Positions 13,383-22,747 of a stretch of DNA of 64,000 nucleotides are shown here, piece after piece. Both the position numbers and the translations under genes were made by a program. The stretch lies in the NCBI GenBank assembly GCA_041584475.1, contig JBFHDX010000003.1, forward strand, positions 19,270-83,269. Direction: 5' to 3'. This stretch comes from JBFHDX01 sp041584475 (GTDB lineage: Bacteria; Pseudomonadota; Alphaproteobacteria; UBA8366; JADFVY01). The notes below the pieces were generated by a model that saw only the letters and a program-made list of their open reading frames with translations, had not been told where the DNA came from and made no database searches. Within the stretch, counting starts at the first letter, position 1. Every line of letters starts with the position of its first letter.

Positions 13383-14360
13383 TCACATGAACAGCGGTTC
13401 GCCCTCCAGTCCCTCATACAAATGTGCGACGAACTCGCCGTATCCGTTGTAAAGGCGCGTCGGGACCCTGCCATTGCCGAGCAGCCGCTCGGTGGCCTGA
13501 CTCCAGCGCGGATGCGGCACCTCCGGGTTGACATTGGCCCAGAACCCGTATTCCCGACCCTGCACGGTCTGCCAGAAATTCACTGGCCGTTTGTCGGTGA
13601 AGGTGAAGCGGACGATCGACTTGATCGACTTGAACCCATATTTCCAGGGAACCGCCAGCCTGAGCGGCGCGCCATTCTGCTTTGGCACGGGCTTGCCGTA
13701 GGCGCCGGTCACGAGGAAGGCGAGCTCGTTGGTCGCCTCCTCGATGGTGAGCCCTTCGATGTAGGGCCACGGATACCAGATCTGCCGCAGGCCCGGCATC
13801 GTCTCACGATCCGCGAGCGTCTCCATTTCGACGTAGCGGGCGGCAGACAGCGGCCGCGCCATGTCGACCAGCGCCTTGAACGCGAAGCCGCTCCACGGCA
13901 CGTCCATCGACCAGGCCTCGACGCAGCGGTGCCGGTAGAGCCGCTCTTCCAGCGGCATGCGCCGCAACAGATCGTCGATCGCGATCGTCATCGGCTGTTC
14001 GACAAGACCGTCGATGCGCACCTCCCACGGCCGGATCCTCAGCGCCTGCGCCCGCTCGGAAATCTCCTTGTGGCTGCCGAACTCGTAGAAATTGTTGTAG
14101 GTGGTCGCGAGCTTTTCGTCGGTAATCGGCCGATCCAGGCGATAGCGAAGATTGCGCATGACCGGGTACAGCCCGGCCGAGGGGTCGGCTTCGGCCCGCG
14201 CCTCCTGCTTGCAGCCGGCGAGCAGGGTGCCGACGCCGCCGGCGAGCAAGACCGGGCCGAGGCCCATCGCCTTTACGATCTCACGACGCCGCAGGAACAG
14301 CGATTCGTCGGTCGCCTCGCGCTCGGGCCGTTCCCAGCCGCGCGGATTCCTGATCAGCAT
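13383..14360 (-). CDS. msrP: Protein-methionine-sulfoxide reductase catalytic subunit MsrP (YedY)
   Basis: MsrP is a periplasmic molybdopterin enzyme of the sulfite-oxidase family that repairs oxidised methionine in envelope proteins. The 325-residue protein has a twin-arginine export signal (RRR at 24-26, then a hydrophobic segment to about residue 48). The molybdenum-ligand cysteine is probably Cys146 in YRHRCVEAWSMDVPWSGF. The region around NGAPLRLAVPWKYGFKSIK is typical of the family. The start follows GAGGAGACAGGATCC. The membrane haem partner MsrQ, usually adjacent, is not in this neighbourhood. Molybdenum cofactor genes lie about 20 kb away in this window. Confidence 0.93.
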   Translation of the reverse strand: MLIRNPRGWERPEREATDESLFLRRREIVKAMGLGPVLLAGGVGTLLAGCKQEARAEADPSAGLYPVMRNLRYRLDRPITDEKLATTYNNFYEFGSHKEISERAQALRIRPWEVRIDGLVEQPMTIAIDDLLRRMPLEERLYRHRCVEAWSMDVPWSGFAFKALVDMARPLSAARYVEMETLADRETMPGLRQIWYPWPYIEGLTIEEATNELAFLVTGAYGKPVPKQNGAPLRLAVPWKYGFKSIKSIVRFTFTDKRPVNFWQTVQGREYGFWANVNPEVPHPRWSQATERLLGNGRVPTRLYNGYGEFVAHLYEGLEGEPLFM

Positions 14361-14387
14361 GGATCCTGTCTCCTCAATTGCCGTCAG

Positions 14388-14409
14388 ACCCTCGCATTAC
14401 AGCGAGGGT
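14388..14409. repeat. Inverted repeat in the msrP leader
   Basis: ACCCTCGC (14388-14395) and GCGAGGGT (14402-14409) form a perfect 8-bp dyad around ATTACA, about 28 nt upstream of the msrP start. A second dyad, GTCACA-AACA-TGTGAC, lies at 14428-14443. Either could be an operator or a leader hairpin of msrP. The rest of the 14361-14532 gap holds no gene. Confidence 0.4.
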
Positions 14410-14532
14410 GTCACGAAATTCTCACGAGTCACAAACATGTGACCATGACGGACGCGGACAAGCTCCCGCCGAAGGGCGGTGGCCGATGACGAGCGATCCG
14501 TCAGTGACCCCCGTCGGGCCTGGCGAACCCGC

Positions 14533-16554
14533 TCAGGCGGCGCGCTGGCGGTTGGCGATCACGTCGTCCGCGAGGCGACCCGTGAGTTCCGACAGATGGT
14601 CGAATTTCCAGACATAGGTGCCGACGCCGAAGGTCAGCGAGCGCAGCTCGATGATGATGTCGTGCAGCTCCGCCTGCGGCATGTGGGCGACGACTTCGTC
14701 CCAGCCCGACCAGCCGGCCTTCGCGTCGAAGCCCAGGATCTGACCGCGACGTTTGCTGATCAGTCCCTGCACCTTCGCGGTGTAGCTGTTCGGCACATAG
14801 ACATGGACCTCGCAGATCGGCTCGAGCAGCACCGGATCGCATTGCGGGATCGCATCCTTCATGCCCTGTATCGCGGCGAGCTTGAAGGCCATGTCCGAGC
14901 TGTCGACGCTGTGGTACTGGCCGTCGAACAGGTTGACCGCGAAATCGACCAGCGGGAAGCCGAGCGGACCTTCCTGCATGTACTCCCGGACGCCCGCCTC
15001 GACCGCCGGGATGTACTGGCGAGGCACGGCGCCGCCGGTGATCGATTCGCTGAACTCGAACCCCGTGCCGCGCCGTAGCGGCTTGACCTCGATCTGCACG
15101 TCGCCGAACTGTCCGTGTCCGCCGCTCTGTTTCTTGTGACGGGCGTGCTGCTTGATGCCCTTGCGGATCGTCTCCTTGTAGGGAGTCTGCGGACGCCGGC
15201 TGTCGACCGCAACGTTGTAGCGATTGGCGAGGCGATCGGCGGCGACCTGAAGGTGGATTTCACCCTGCCCCCACAGAATCATCTCGCGCGTGTCCTGGCT
15301 GTGCTCGACGCTCAGCGACGCATCCTCGTCCATCAGCCGCTGCAGCGCAGCGGACAGCTTGACTTCGTCTTCCCGCTTCTTCGGCGTGATCGCGAAGGCA
15401 TAGACCGGTTGTGCCGGCTCCGGCCAGGAAATCCCATCGACCGGGCCCGATGTCGACAAGGTCTGCCCGGTCGAGACCTCGTCCATCCGGCCCAGGGCGA
15501 CGATGTCTCCGGCCACGGCCGCCGGCACCTTCGAGAGGGTGTGCCCGACCATGCGATTGAGACCGCTGACCTTGTGATCCCCGAAACTCATGCCGTCCTT
15601 GACGGTACCGCGGAAGACCCGGGCCAGCGAGGTCTTGCCCGTATGCGGCATGTGGTAGGTCTTGAACACCTGGACCAGCGGCTCGCCGGCGGGGGCGCCG
15701 AGCCGCGCCACGGCCTTGTCGACCTCCGGGGTTTCGTGGCGCAGCGCCTTCATCAAACGGTGCACGCCGTTCATCTGCTCGGCCGCTCCCAGGAAGACGG
15801 GCACGATCAGGTCCTGCTCGAGATCCTTGGTCAGGTGGCCGTAGATCTCGCTCTTTCCGGGCACGACGTCCTCGAGCAGCTGCTCGAGCAGCGTGTCGTC
15901 GAAGTCGGCCAGGGTTTCCAGCAGTTCCTGACGCGCGACGGCCTCGCGATCGCTCATGTCGCCCGGGATCGAGATCAGCTCCGAGGCATGGCCCGGCTTG
16001 AACTGGTAGGCCCGCTCGGACACCAGATCGACGTAGCCGGTGATCGACTCGCCCTTGCGGATCGGTACCTCGCGCAGCACCAGCTTGCGCGACGAGACCG
16101 ACTGCAGCGCCTCGAGCATGTCGCTTATCCGCACGTCCGCATTGTCTAGCTTGTTGATGAACACCATGTGCGGGATTTCGTGCTCGTCGAGGAAGTGGAA
16201 GAGCGGCGCGAGCGTCATCGCGCGCTGGACCTCGGGGTCGCAGACGACGACCGCGACATCGGCGACCATCAGCGCCGACCGGGTGTCGTTCCAGAATTCC
16301 ACCGACCCGGGACAATCGAGGAAATGCCAAGTCTCGCCGAGGAACTCGGCCGTCGCCGGCGTTACCTCCACGCTCATGTTGCGGGCGCGCGCCTCGGCCG
16401 ATGCGTCACCTACCGTATTCCCGTCCTTCTGATTGCCCCGGCGTTCGGTCGCGCCGCACGTGTACAGGAGCGATTCCATGAGCGTCGTCTTGCCGCTGAG
16501 ATAGGGCCCCACGAGCGCTGCAACGCGTGGAGCCGCGGTTTTCGTGCCGGGCAT
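14533..16554 (-). CDS. Elongation factor G-like GTPase with altered G motifs
   Basis: This 673-residue protein has the full EF-G domain order: GTPase domain (1 to about 270), beta-barrel domain II, domains III and IV (SGGHGQFGDVQIEVKPL near 450) and V. It is not the canonical FusA. The P-loop reads GPYLSGKTT (16-24) instead of the HIDAGKTT form. The G3 motif is DCPGS (80-84), so the His that positions the catalytic water in translational GTPases is Ser84. G4 is NKLDN (134-138). The translation start at 16554 follows AAAGGAGAAGCAC; the frame is open much further upstream but overlaps phzF there. EF-G-like paralogues of this type exist in several bacteria. The function is unknown; ribosome association is inferred from domains III-V. 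Confidence 0.88.
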   Translation of the reverse strand: MPGTKTAAPRVAALVGPYLSGKTTLMESLLYTCGATERRGNQKDGNTVGDASAEARARNMSVEVTPATAEFLGETWHFLDCPGSVEFWNDTRSALMVADVAVVVCDPEVQRAMTLAPLFHFLDEHEIPHMVFINKLDNADVRISDMLEALQSVSSRKLVLREVPIRKGESITGYVDLVSERAYQFKPGHASELISIPGDMSDREAVARQELLETLADFDDTLLEQLLEDVVPGKSEIYGHLTKDLEQDLIVPVFLGAAEQMNGVHRLMKALRHETPEVDKAVARLGAPAGEPLVQVFKTYHMPHTGKTSLARVFRGTVKDGMSFGDHKVSGLNRMVGHTLSKVPAAVAGDIVALGRMDEVSTGQTLSTSGPVDGISWPEPAQPVYAFAITPKKREDEVKLSAALQRLMDEDASLSVEHSQDTREMILWGQGEIHLQVAADRLANRYNVAVDSRRPQTPYKETIRKGIKQHARHKKQSGGHGQFGDVQIEVKPLRRGTGFEFSESITGGAVPRQYIPAVEAGVREYMQEGPLGFPLVDFAVNLFDGQYHSVDSSDMAFKLAAIQGMKDAIPQCDPVLLEPICEVHVYVPNSYTAKVQGLISKRRGQILGFDAKAGWSGWDEVVAHMPQAELHDIIIELRSLTFGVGTYVWKFDHLSELTGRLADDVIANRQRAA

Positions 16555-16709
16555 GTGCTTCTCCTTTCCGGATCCTTCACCTTCGCGGCGGCGCCGGCGC
16601 GCGCGGACCGCGGCGGCGCCGTTCCCTGTCGCCTTCATGCTCCCATTGGCGACCCTGTCGATGCAAGGAGAATTCGAGCGGCACGGCGCCGCCGGCGGCG
16701 GACGCGCGG

Positions 16710-17627
16710 TTACGCTCGCTCGAGGTGCAGCACGCCCTCGCTGACGGCGACGGCCCCGCCGCCGACGCGGACCGCCGTTACGTGCGCACCTTCCACGTCG
16801 GCCTCGAGTTCGATCAGGCTCGGCCGGCCCATATCCTCCCCCTGCGCGATGCGCCAGCGATTCGTGCCGGCCCGATGCCGTTTCGTCTCCACCAGGTATC
16901 CGGCGAGGGCCGCCGCGGCCGACCCCGTCGCCGGATCCTCCGCGATGCCCATCCCTGGCGAGAACATGCGCGCGTGCAAGTCGGGCCCGCGGCCGCCCGA
17001 CCCCGGACAGAACAGGAATACGGGCGATGCCCAGAAATCCGCGAGCAGCCGTTCCCAGAGGTCCATGCGCAGCCGGGCGCGCGCCAGCGCCGCGCGGTCG
17101 GCCAGCCGCACGAAGACGAACGGCACACCGCAGGAATAGGCCCGCGGGCGGTCGGCTTCGCCGAGGACGTCGCCGGCATCGAGCGAGAGCATCTCTGCCA
17201 GAGCCGCGGCAGCGGGCGCCGGCGGCCCAGGTTCGGGCAGCTGCGCCGTCGTGAATTGCGCGAAGACGGGTCGCCCACCGTCGGCGCGGATCGTCACGGG
17301 GACCGGTCCGACCCCTTCTTCGAGAATCGCCTCGGTCGAGTCGCCGGACAGACGGATGCGGCCGCTCCAGGCGAGCACGAGCGCCGTGCCAACGGTCGGG
17401 TGCCCGGCGAACGGCAGTTCGGCCGAAGGCGTGAAGATGCGCAGCCGCGCCGCATGGGCGGACTCCTCCGGCGGCAGTACGAACACCGTCTCGGACAGGT
17501 TCATCTCGCGCGCGATCCGCTGCATCTTGGCATCGTCGATCCCCTCGCCGTCGGGGAACACGGCCAGCGGATTGCCGCCGAACATCCGGTCGGTGAATAC
17601 GTCGGCGGTATGGAATCGGTACGACAT
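16710..17627 (-). CDS. PhzF-family isomerase/epimerase
   Basis: This 305-residue protein belongs to the PhzF (diaminopimelate-epimerase fold) superfamily. The N-terminus VFTDRMFGGNPLAVFPDGEG is diagnostic, and the conserved catalytic Glu is in NLSETVFV. GHPTVGTA and DPATGSAAAALAGYL are the two further family signatures. Outside phenazine producers the substrates are mostly unknown. The ATG at 17627 follows a G-rich leader. It lies 17 bp downstream of panE, with the aminotransferase gene upstream of that, so the three genes may form an operon for amino- or keto-acid metabolism. Confidence 0.9.
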   Translation of the reverse strand: MSYRFHTADVFTDRMFGGNPLAVFPDGEGIDDAKMQRIAREMNLSETVFVLPPEESAHAARLRIFTPSAELPFAGHPTVGTALVLAWSGRIRLSGDSTEAILEEGVGPVPVTIRADGGRPVFAQFTTAQLPEPGPPAPAAAALAEMLSLDAGDVLGEADRPRAYSCGVPFVFVRLADRAALARARLRMDLWERLLADFWASPVFLFCPGSGGRGPDLHARMFSPGMGIAEDPATGSAAAALAGYLVETKRHRAGTNRWRIAQGEDMGRPSLIELEADVEGAHVTAVRVGGGAVAVSEGVLHLERA

Positions 17628-17644
17628 GCGAAGTCCCCCCGGGG

Positions 17645-18565
17645 TCAGGCGTGGCCCGCGGCATGGAGCTTGAGCGCCGCGTAGACAATCGCGTTGGCCG
17701 GCGTCGCGAGTCCGAGCTCGCGCCCGAGCCGGACCACGGCGCCGGACAGCCACGGCAGCTCGAGCCGGTTGCCGCGCTCGAGGTCGCCCAGCATCGATGC
17801 CTTCATCGCTGCGGGCAGCCCTTCCGAAAAACGCATGAGGTCCGCGATCAGCGTGTCGGGCAAGCCGACGGCCCTGGCGCGCCCGACCGTCGCGGTTTCC
17901 TCCATCAGCGCGACAAACAGGGCGCGTGTGTCGGGGTCGCCGAGAATCGCACCGATCGGCATGCGCGTGACCGACGTGGCGCCCGAAAGCCCCACCAGGA
18001 ACACGAACTTCTCCCAGATGTCGGTCTCGATGGCGTCGCTGAGCTTCGTCTCGAATCCCGCCCGCAGGCAGGCCGCGTGGAGTCGCTCGAGTCGCGCGCT
18101 GCGCGAGCCGTCGAGTTCACCGAAGGTAAGCCGGGCGAGCGTTCCGTTCTGTCGGATCACGCCGGGCGCCTCGATCAATGCGGCGATATGCGCGACACCG
18201 CCGACCGCATGCGCGGCACCGAGCACGCGACCGATGGCCGCTTCGCCGTCGACGCCGTTCTGCAGGCAGACCACGCCGGTGGCCGGACCGACCAGCGGTC
18301 GGCATGCCTCGGCAGCCGACTCGGTGTCCCACAGCTTGACCGCGAAGAGCACGATATCGACGGGCCCCACCTGCGCCGGGTCGTCCGTCGCGCTGGCCGG
18401 CCGCACGAGCATGTCGCCTGCCGGTGCCAGCACCTTGAGGCCGGCGGCGCGGATCGCCTGCAGGTGAGCGCCGCGGGCGATGAAGGTGACGTCCTCCCCG
18501 GCGAGCGCCAGCCGGGCCCCGAACCAGCCACCGACCCCGCCCGTGCCCATGACCGCGATCTTCAT
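17645..18565 (-). CDS. panE: 2-dehydropantoate 2-reductase (PanE/ApbA family)
   Basis: This 306-residue ketopantoate reductase-family enzyme would use NADPH to make pantoate for coenzyme A synthesis. The Rossmann motif is GTGGVGGWFG near residue 7. The family catalytic Lys lies in DAIETDIWEKFVFLVGLSG, and CLQNGVDGE is the usual Asn-containing loop. Many genomes hold several paralogues that act on other 2-oxo acids, so the exact substrate is likely but not certain. It lies 18 bp downstream of the aminotransferase gene and 17 bp upstream of phzF. Confidence 0.85.
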   Translation of the reverse strand: MKIAVMGTGGVGGWFGARLALAGEDVTFIARGAHLQAIRAAGLKVLAPAGDMLVRPASATDDPAQVGPVDIVLFAVKLWDTESAAEACRPLVGPATGVVCLQNGVDGEAAIGRVLGAAHAVGGVAHIAALIEAPGVIRQNGTLARLTFGELDGSRSARLERLHAACLRAGFETKLSDAIETDIWEKFVFLVGLSGATSVTRMPIGAILGDPDTRALFVALMEETATVGRARAVGLPDTLIADLMRFSEGLPAAMKASMLGDLERGNRLELPWLSGAVVRLGRELGLATPANAIVYAALKLHAAGHA

Positions 18566-18583
18566 GTCGCGCCTGCCGCGACC

Positions 18584-19786
18584 TCAGCGCAAGTCGGCGC
18601 AGGCGCGCTGGATACGGCGGCACGCCTCCTCCAGCAGCTCGGTCGAGGTCGCGTAGGATATGCGGAAATGCGGGCTGAGCCCGAACGCCTCGCCGTGCAC
18701 CGCCGCGACGCCCTGGGCCTCGAGCAGGTAGCTGATGAAATTCTCGTCGGTGTTGATCGTCCTGCCGTCGGGCGTCTCCCGGCCGATCGTCCCGGCGCAG
18801 GACGGGTAGACGTAGAACGCTCCCTCGGGAGTCGCACAGTTGAGCCCGGTGGCCTGGTTCAACATCGACACGACGAGATCGCGGCGCTCCTTGAACACCT
18901 TGTTGTTCGCGGCGATGAACGCGTGGTCGCCGTCGAGCGCCGCAACGGAGGCCCACTGGCTGATCGTCGAGGTGCTGGTCGTCGATTGCGACTGGATCTT
19001 GTTCATCGCCCTGATCACCTCGACCGGTCCGGCGGCGTAACCGACGCGCCAGCCGGTCATGCAGTAGGCCTTGCTCAAACCGTTCAGCGTCAACGTGCGG
19101 TCGTACAGCTCGGGCACGACCTGAGCGATGGTGGAGAATTCGAAGCCGTCATAAATGATGAATTCGTACATGTCGTCGGTCATCACCCACACATGGTCGT
19201 GCCGCTTCAGCACCTCGCCGAGCGCCCGCAGATCGTCTCGCGTATAGGCGGCGCCGCTCGGGTTCGACGGCGAGTTCAGGATCAGCCATTTGGTCTTCGG
19301 CGTGATCGCCCGCTCGAGCGCCGCCGGGGTCAGTTTGAAGCCCTCGGACTCCGGGCAGTCGACGAAAACCGGTTCGCCTTCCGCCAGCAGCGTGATGTCC
19401 GGATAGCTGACCCAATAGGGCGCCGGAATGACGACCTGGTCACCCGGATTCAGCGTCGCCATCAGCGCGTTGTAGATGGTCTGTTTGCCGCCGCAACCGA
19501 CGGTGATCTGGTCCGGCGTATAGCCGAGCCCGTTGTCGCGTTGCAGCTTGTCGCAGATGGCGCGCCGAAGTTCGCCGACACCCGCGACCGGCGCGTATTT
19601 GGTCTTGCCCTCGGCCATCGCCTTACGCGCCGCTTCCTTGATGTGCTCCGGCGTGTCGAAATCGGGCTCGCCGGCGCCCAGACCGATGACGTCCGCGCCG
19701 GCGGCCTTCATCTCGGCGGCCTTGTTCGACACGGAGATCGTGGGCGAGGGCTTGATGCGGGACAGGCGGTCGGCGATGAAGGCCAT
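18584..19786 (-). CDS. aspC: Aspartate aminotransferase, class I (alphaproteobacterial AatA/AspC type)
   Basis: This pyridoxal-phosphate enzyme interconverts aspartate and oxaloacetate; relatives in the class also transaminate prephenate. The 400-residue protein has the expected fold-type I motifs: GAGEPDFDTPEHI near the N-terminus, the NSPSNPSGAAY loop, TDDMYEF, and the Schiff-base Lys in NGLSKAYCMTGWRVGY. The ATG at 19786 is preceded by AGGGAG; an in-frame extension upstream lacks family similarity. It is the first gene of a probable operon with panE and phzF. The 223-bp gap upstream (19787-20009) shows no gene. Confidence 0.95.
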   Translation of the reverse strand: MAFIADRLSRIKPSPTISVSNKAAEMKAAGADVIGLGAGEPDFDTPEHIKEAARKAMAEGKTKYAPVAGVGELRRAICDKLQRDNGLGYTPDQITVGCGGKQTIYNALMATLNPGDQVVIPAPYWVSYPDITLLAEGEPVFVDCPESEGFKLTPAALERAITPKTKWLILNSPSNPSGAAYTRDDLRALGEVLKRHDHVWVMTDDMYEFIIYDGFEFSTIAQVVPELYDRTLTLNGLSKAYCMTGWRVGYAAGPVEVIRAMNKIQSQSTTSTSTISQWASVAALDGDHAFIAANNKVFKERRDLVVSMLNQATGLNCATPEGAFYVYPSCAGTIGRETPDGRTINTDENFISYLLEAQGVAAVHGEAFGLSPHFRISYATSTELLEEACRRIQRACADLR

Positions 19787-20009
19787 GGCACGGCTCCCTG
19801 TGACGTGTTGACGTCGTTCGTTGCGCCGCACCCTAGTCCTCTCGCGACGCACGTTCAACGGCCAACGCGCATATCCTGGCGCTGAAGACGACCGTCCGCA
19901 CGACTGGTGCCGACCGATGCCCGACCAGACGCACCGAGCGAACCGGAGAGCGGCGGCCCGCCGTCGGGGCGGCGCCGACCCGAATGCGGGGTCGAGTCGA
20001 TTTCGGATC

Positions 20010-22115
20010 TTACGCGGAGCGGACTTCGCTCAGGAAGCGGTCGACCTCGCTGCGCATCTGCTCGGCCTGGCGCGACATCTCCTGGGCCGCCCCGAGGACC
20101 TGACCGGCGGCCGCGCCGGTCTCGCCGGCGGCACGGTTCACGCCGCCGATATTCTCGTTCACCTCCTGCGTGCCCTTCGCCGCCTGCTGGACGTTGCGGG
20201 CGATCTCCTGCGTCGACGCGCCCTGCTCCTCGACCGCCGATGCGATCGTCGTCGCGATGTCGTTCACTTCGCCGATGACCGTGGTAATCCTGCTGATCGC
20301 CGCCACGGCGTCGCTCGTCTCGTCCTGGACGGCGGTGATCTGCCGCGCGATCTCCTCGGTCGCCTTGGCGGTCTGGCTGGCGAGGTTCTTGACCTCCTGG
20401 GCTACGACGGCGAAGCCCTTGCCGGCCTCTCCGGCGCGCGCCGCCTCGATCGTCGCGTTCAGCGCCAGCAGGTTGGTCTGGCCGGCGATGCCGTTGATCA
20501 GATCGACCACCTCGCCGATCTTGCTGGCGGCTTCGGCAAGGCCGCGCACCGTGTCGTTCGTCGTCTCGGCCTCGGCAACGGCATTGGCGGCGATCTTCGC
20601 GGACTGCGTGACCTGCCGGCCGATCTCGGTGATCGAGGTGCTGAGTTCCTCGGCAGTCGCGGCGACCGTCTGGACGTTCGCGGACGCCTCCTCCGACGCG
20701 CTCGCGACGTTCGCCGACTGCCGGCTCGATTCCTCGGCGGTGGCGGACATCTGCTGCGCCGTCGCCTGCATCTCGGTTGCCGATGTGGAGACGCCGTCGA
20801 CCACCGCCTTGACCGATTGCTCGAAACGGTCGGCAAGCTTCAGCATGGCCGCCCTCCGCTCTTCCTCGACCCGCCGTTTCGCGGCGACCTGCTCCGCTTC
20901 GAGACGCGCTTTCTCGACCGCGTTGTCGCGGAAGACGTGGACGGCGCGCGCCATCAATCCGATCTCGTCGTCGCGCCGTGCCGCCGGGATCTCGATGTCC
21001 GCGACCCCCGACGCGAGCGCGGTCATGGCCCGAGTCATGAGATTGACGGGCCGCACCACGCGGCGCGAGACGACGATGACCGAAAAGGCCAGGCCTGCGA
21101 GACCGAGCGAGAGGACCGCGGCGAGCACCATCAGGTTCCAGCGCGCCGCGAACGACGCGGTGGCGGCCTGCCGTTCGCTCGCCGTGACGATGGCGTGCTG
21201 GACGTCGTGAATTGTCCGGATCGCGCGGGCGGAGGCCGCCAGCCATTCGTCCGCGTCGAGCGTATACGACTCGCCCGACAGACCGGTGCGATAGACGCGG
21301 TCGCGGATTTCCTCGAATTCCCCGAAAAAGACCTGCTTGGCGCCCGCAACCGCAGCGCCGACGTCCGCGCCGCCGACGCCCGATGCCGCGAACTCCTCGA
21401 GCGCCTGCCAGGCCAGTTCCAGCCGGCCGCGCCAGGAGTACAGCTCCGGCAGTCGGTTGGGCGGTATCGGGAAGTCGTCGGCGATCAGCTCGGCGATGAC
21501 GATGCGCTCGCGCGACGCGACGTCGATCATGACCGACGTGAAATGCTTCTGGATCGACATGCTCCCGGCGATCACCCTGCCGTCATTGACGTTTCGGGTC
21601 GATGCAAGCCTCAGTTCCTCGATCTGCGTCAGCAACGTCGAAGACGTGTTCGCCCAGTCGGCCAGGAGGGCGGGCGTGGCGGCGCCTTCCGCGGATTCGA
21701 GACGGGTCCGCAGGGCGTTGAATTCCCGCATCGTTGCGTGCACCGCGTCCATCAGGACCTCGCGGCCCCGGTAGCTCCGCACCGCGTGCAACCGCTCCAT
21801 GGCCTGACCGAATGTGCCGGGGCCATGGTTGCCGTGGCCTCGTCCGCCCGGCGCACGGCCCCCACTGTCTTGCGCATTTCCACTTCGCACGACGGCGTGC
21901 CCGCCGGCCCCGATCAGCCGGAGGCGCAGATCATCGCGTGCCGACATGACTTCGTGCGCCGTTTCGAGCAAGAGGTCGGTGGCCACGTTGACCTGCTGCG
22001 ATCGCTCCGCGTCGTTCCAACGGGACAGCGCATCGAACGCCCCGTACGCGGAGAGCGCCACCAGCAGCATGCCGAGCAGTGCCAGCACGCTGTACAGCAT
22101 GGACCGGATCGTCAT
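20010..22115 (-). CDS. Methyl-accepting chemotaxis protein
   Basis: This 701-residue transmembrane chemoreceptor has TM1 at about 6-24, a large helical periplasmic domain (25-326), TM2 at about 327-349, a HAMP linker (350-403) and a long cytoplasmic signalling coiled coil. Its kinase-binding tip, GEVVDLINGIAGQTNLLALN, spans about 534-553. The periplasmic domain carries an unusual Gly/His-rich stretch at 69-103. No CheB/CheR C-terminal pentapeptide is seen. The start at 22115 gives a normal signal anchor. No che genes are nearby, so this is an orphan receptor, and its ligand is unknown. Confidence 0.95.
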   Translation of the reverse strand: MTIRSMLYSVLALLGMLLVALSAYGAFDALSRWNDAERSQQVNVATDLLLETAHEVMSARDDLRLRLIGAGGHAVVRSGNAQDSGGRAPGGRGHGNHGPGTFGQAMERLHAVRSYRGREVLMDAVHATMREFNALRTRLESAEGAATPALLADWANTSSTLLTQIEELRLASTRNVNDGRVIAGSMSIQKHFTSVMIDVASRERIVIAELIADDFPIPPNRLPELYSWRGRLELAWQALEEFAASGVGGADVGAAVAGAKQVFFGEFEEIRDRVYRTGLSGESYTLDADEWLAASARAIRTIHDVQHAIVTASERQAATASFAARWNLMVLAAVLSLGLAGLAFSVIVVSRRVVRPVNLMTRAMTALASGVADIEIPAARRDDEIGLMARAVHVFRDNAVEKARLEAEQVAAKRRVEEERRAAMLKLADRFEQSVKAVVDGVSTSATEMQATAQQMSATAEESSRQSANVASASEEASANVQTVAATAEELSTSITEIGRQVTQSAKIAANAVAEAETTNDTVRGLAEAASKIGEVVDLINGIAGQTNLLALNATIEAARAGEAGKGFAVVAQEVKNLASQTAKATEEIARQITAVQDETSDAVAAISRITTVIGEVNDIATTIASAVEEQGASTQEIARNVQQAAKGTQEVNENIGGVNRAAGETGAAAGQVLGAAQEMSRQAEQMRSEVDRFLSEVRSA

Positions 22116-22237
22116 CTGATTCACCCTAATTCCCCGCCGTCGCCAGCAGTCGTTCGCAACGGCAAGCGACCGCACCGCTCCCCGGCGGGGGATGACGGGG
22201 CGCCGCGCTTGCCGCCGGCGTGACCTCGCCGGACCGA

Positions 22238-22747
22238 CTAATGCGCCGGCTCGACCGCCTCGACCGTGACTTCGACGGACATCCTTCCGGCGTGCTCGAA
22301 GAACAGGGTCACCGGAAACGTCGAACCGACCGCCGGTGCGACTTCCGGTTCCATCAGCATGATGTGCGACCCGCCATGCTCCAGCGTGGCGGTCGCGCCC
22401 GCGGGAACGTCCAGTACCGCCGTCTGCATGTGCATCGCAACGCCGCTGGTCCCGGCGCCGTTCGCGTGCGGGCCGTCCTGGACGACGGCGAGCATCGTCC
22501 TGCGCGAGACCTTGCTGCGCACGGCATAGAGGCGATCGCGCGCGGCTCCGGCATTATGGATGTCCATGTAGACCTCCACACGCCGGCCGTTGACCGGATC
22601 CTCCATGACGTGGGCGGTCGCGCCGCTGACGCTGACGTCCGCCGCCGACGCCGGAGCGCCGGCGAGGCCGGCGTACATGAATGCTGCCGCGACCGCCAGC
22701 ATAGCCAGCTCGCGTTCCCGCGGGTCTTCGTTTTGGGTTCGTGCCAT
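22238..22747 (-). CDS. Periplasmic copper chaperone PCu(A)C family protein
   Basis: This 169-residue secreted protein of the PCuAC/DUF461 family delivers Cu(I) to the CuA or CuB site of cytochrome oxidase in studied members. A signal sequence runs to about residue 35 (ending APASAAD). The copper-binding Met/His pattern is seen as AMHMQ followed by SHIMLMEP. Usual partners such as SCO or a CuB chaperone gene are not adjacent. The start follows TAGAGGAAAC on the minus strand. Confidence 0.85.
   Translation of the reverse strand: MARTQNEDPRERELAMLAVAAAFMYAGLAGAPASAADVSVSGATAHVMEDPVNGRRVEVYMDIHNAGAARDRLYAVRSKVSRRTMLAVVQDGPHANGAGTSGVAMHMQTAVLDVPAGATATLEHGGSHIMLMEPEVAPAVGSTFPVTLFFEHAGRMSVEVTVEAVEPAH

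Noticed and set aside
14444..14488. 14-codon open frame after the msrP leader dyad
   Set aside because: It is too short, has no ribosome site and no hydrophobic or conserved pattern.
16555..17688. Upstream in-frame extension of the EF-G-like gene, giving an apparent protein of over 1000 residues
   Set aside because: The extension overlaps phzF in another frame, has shadow composition, and a good ribosome site plus the family N-terminus occur at 16554.
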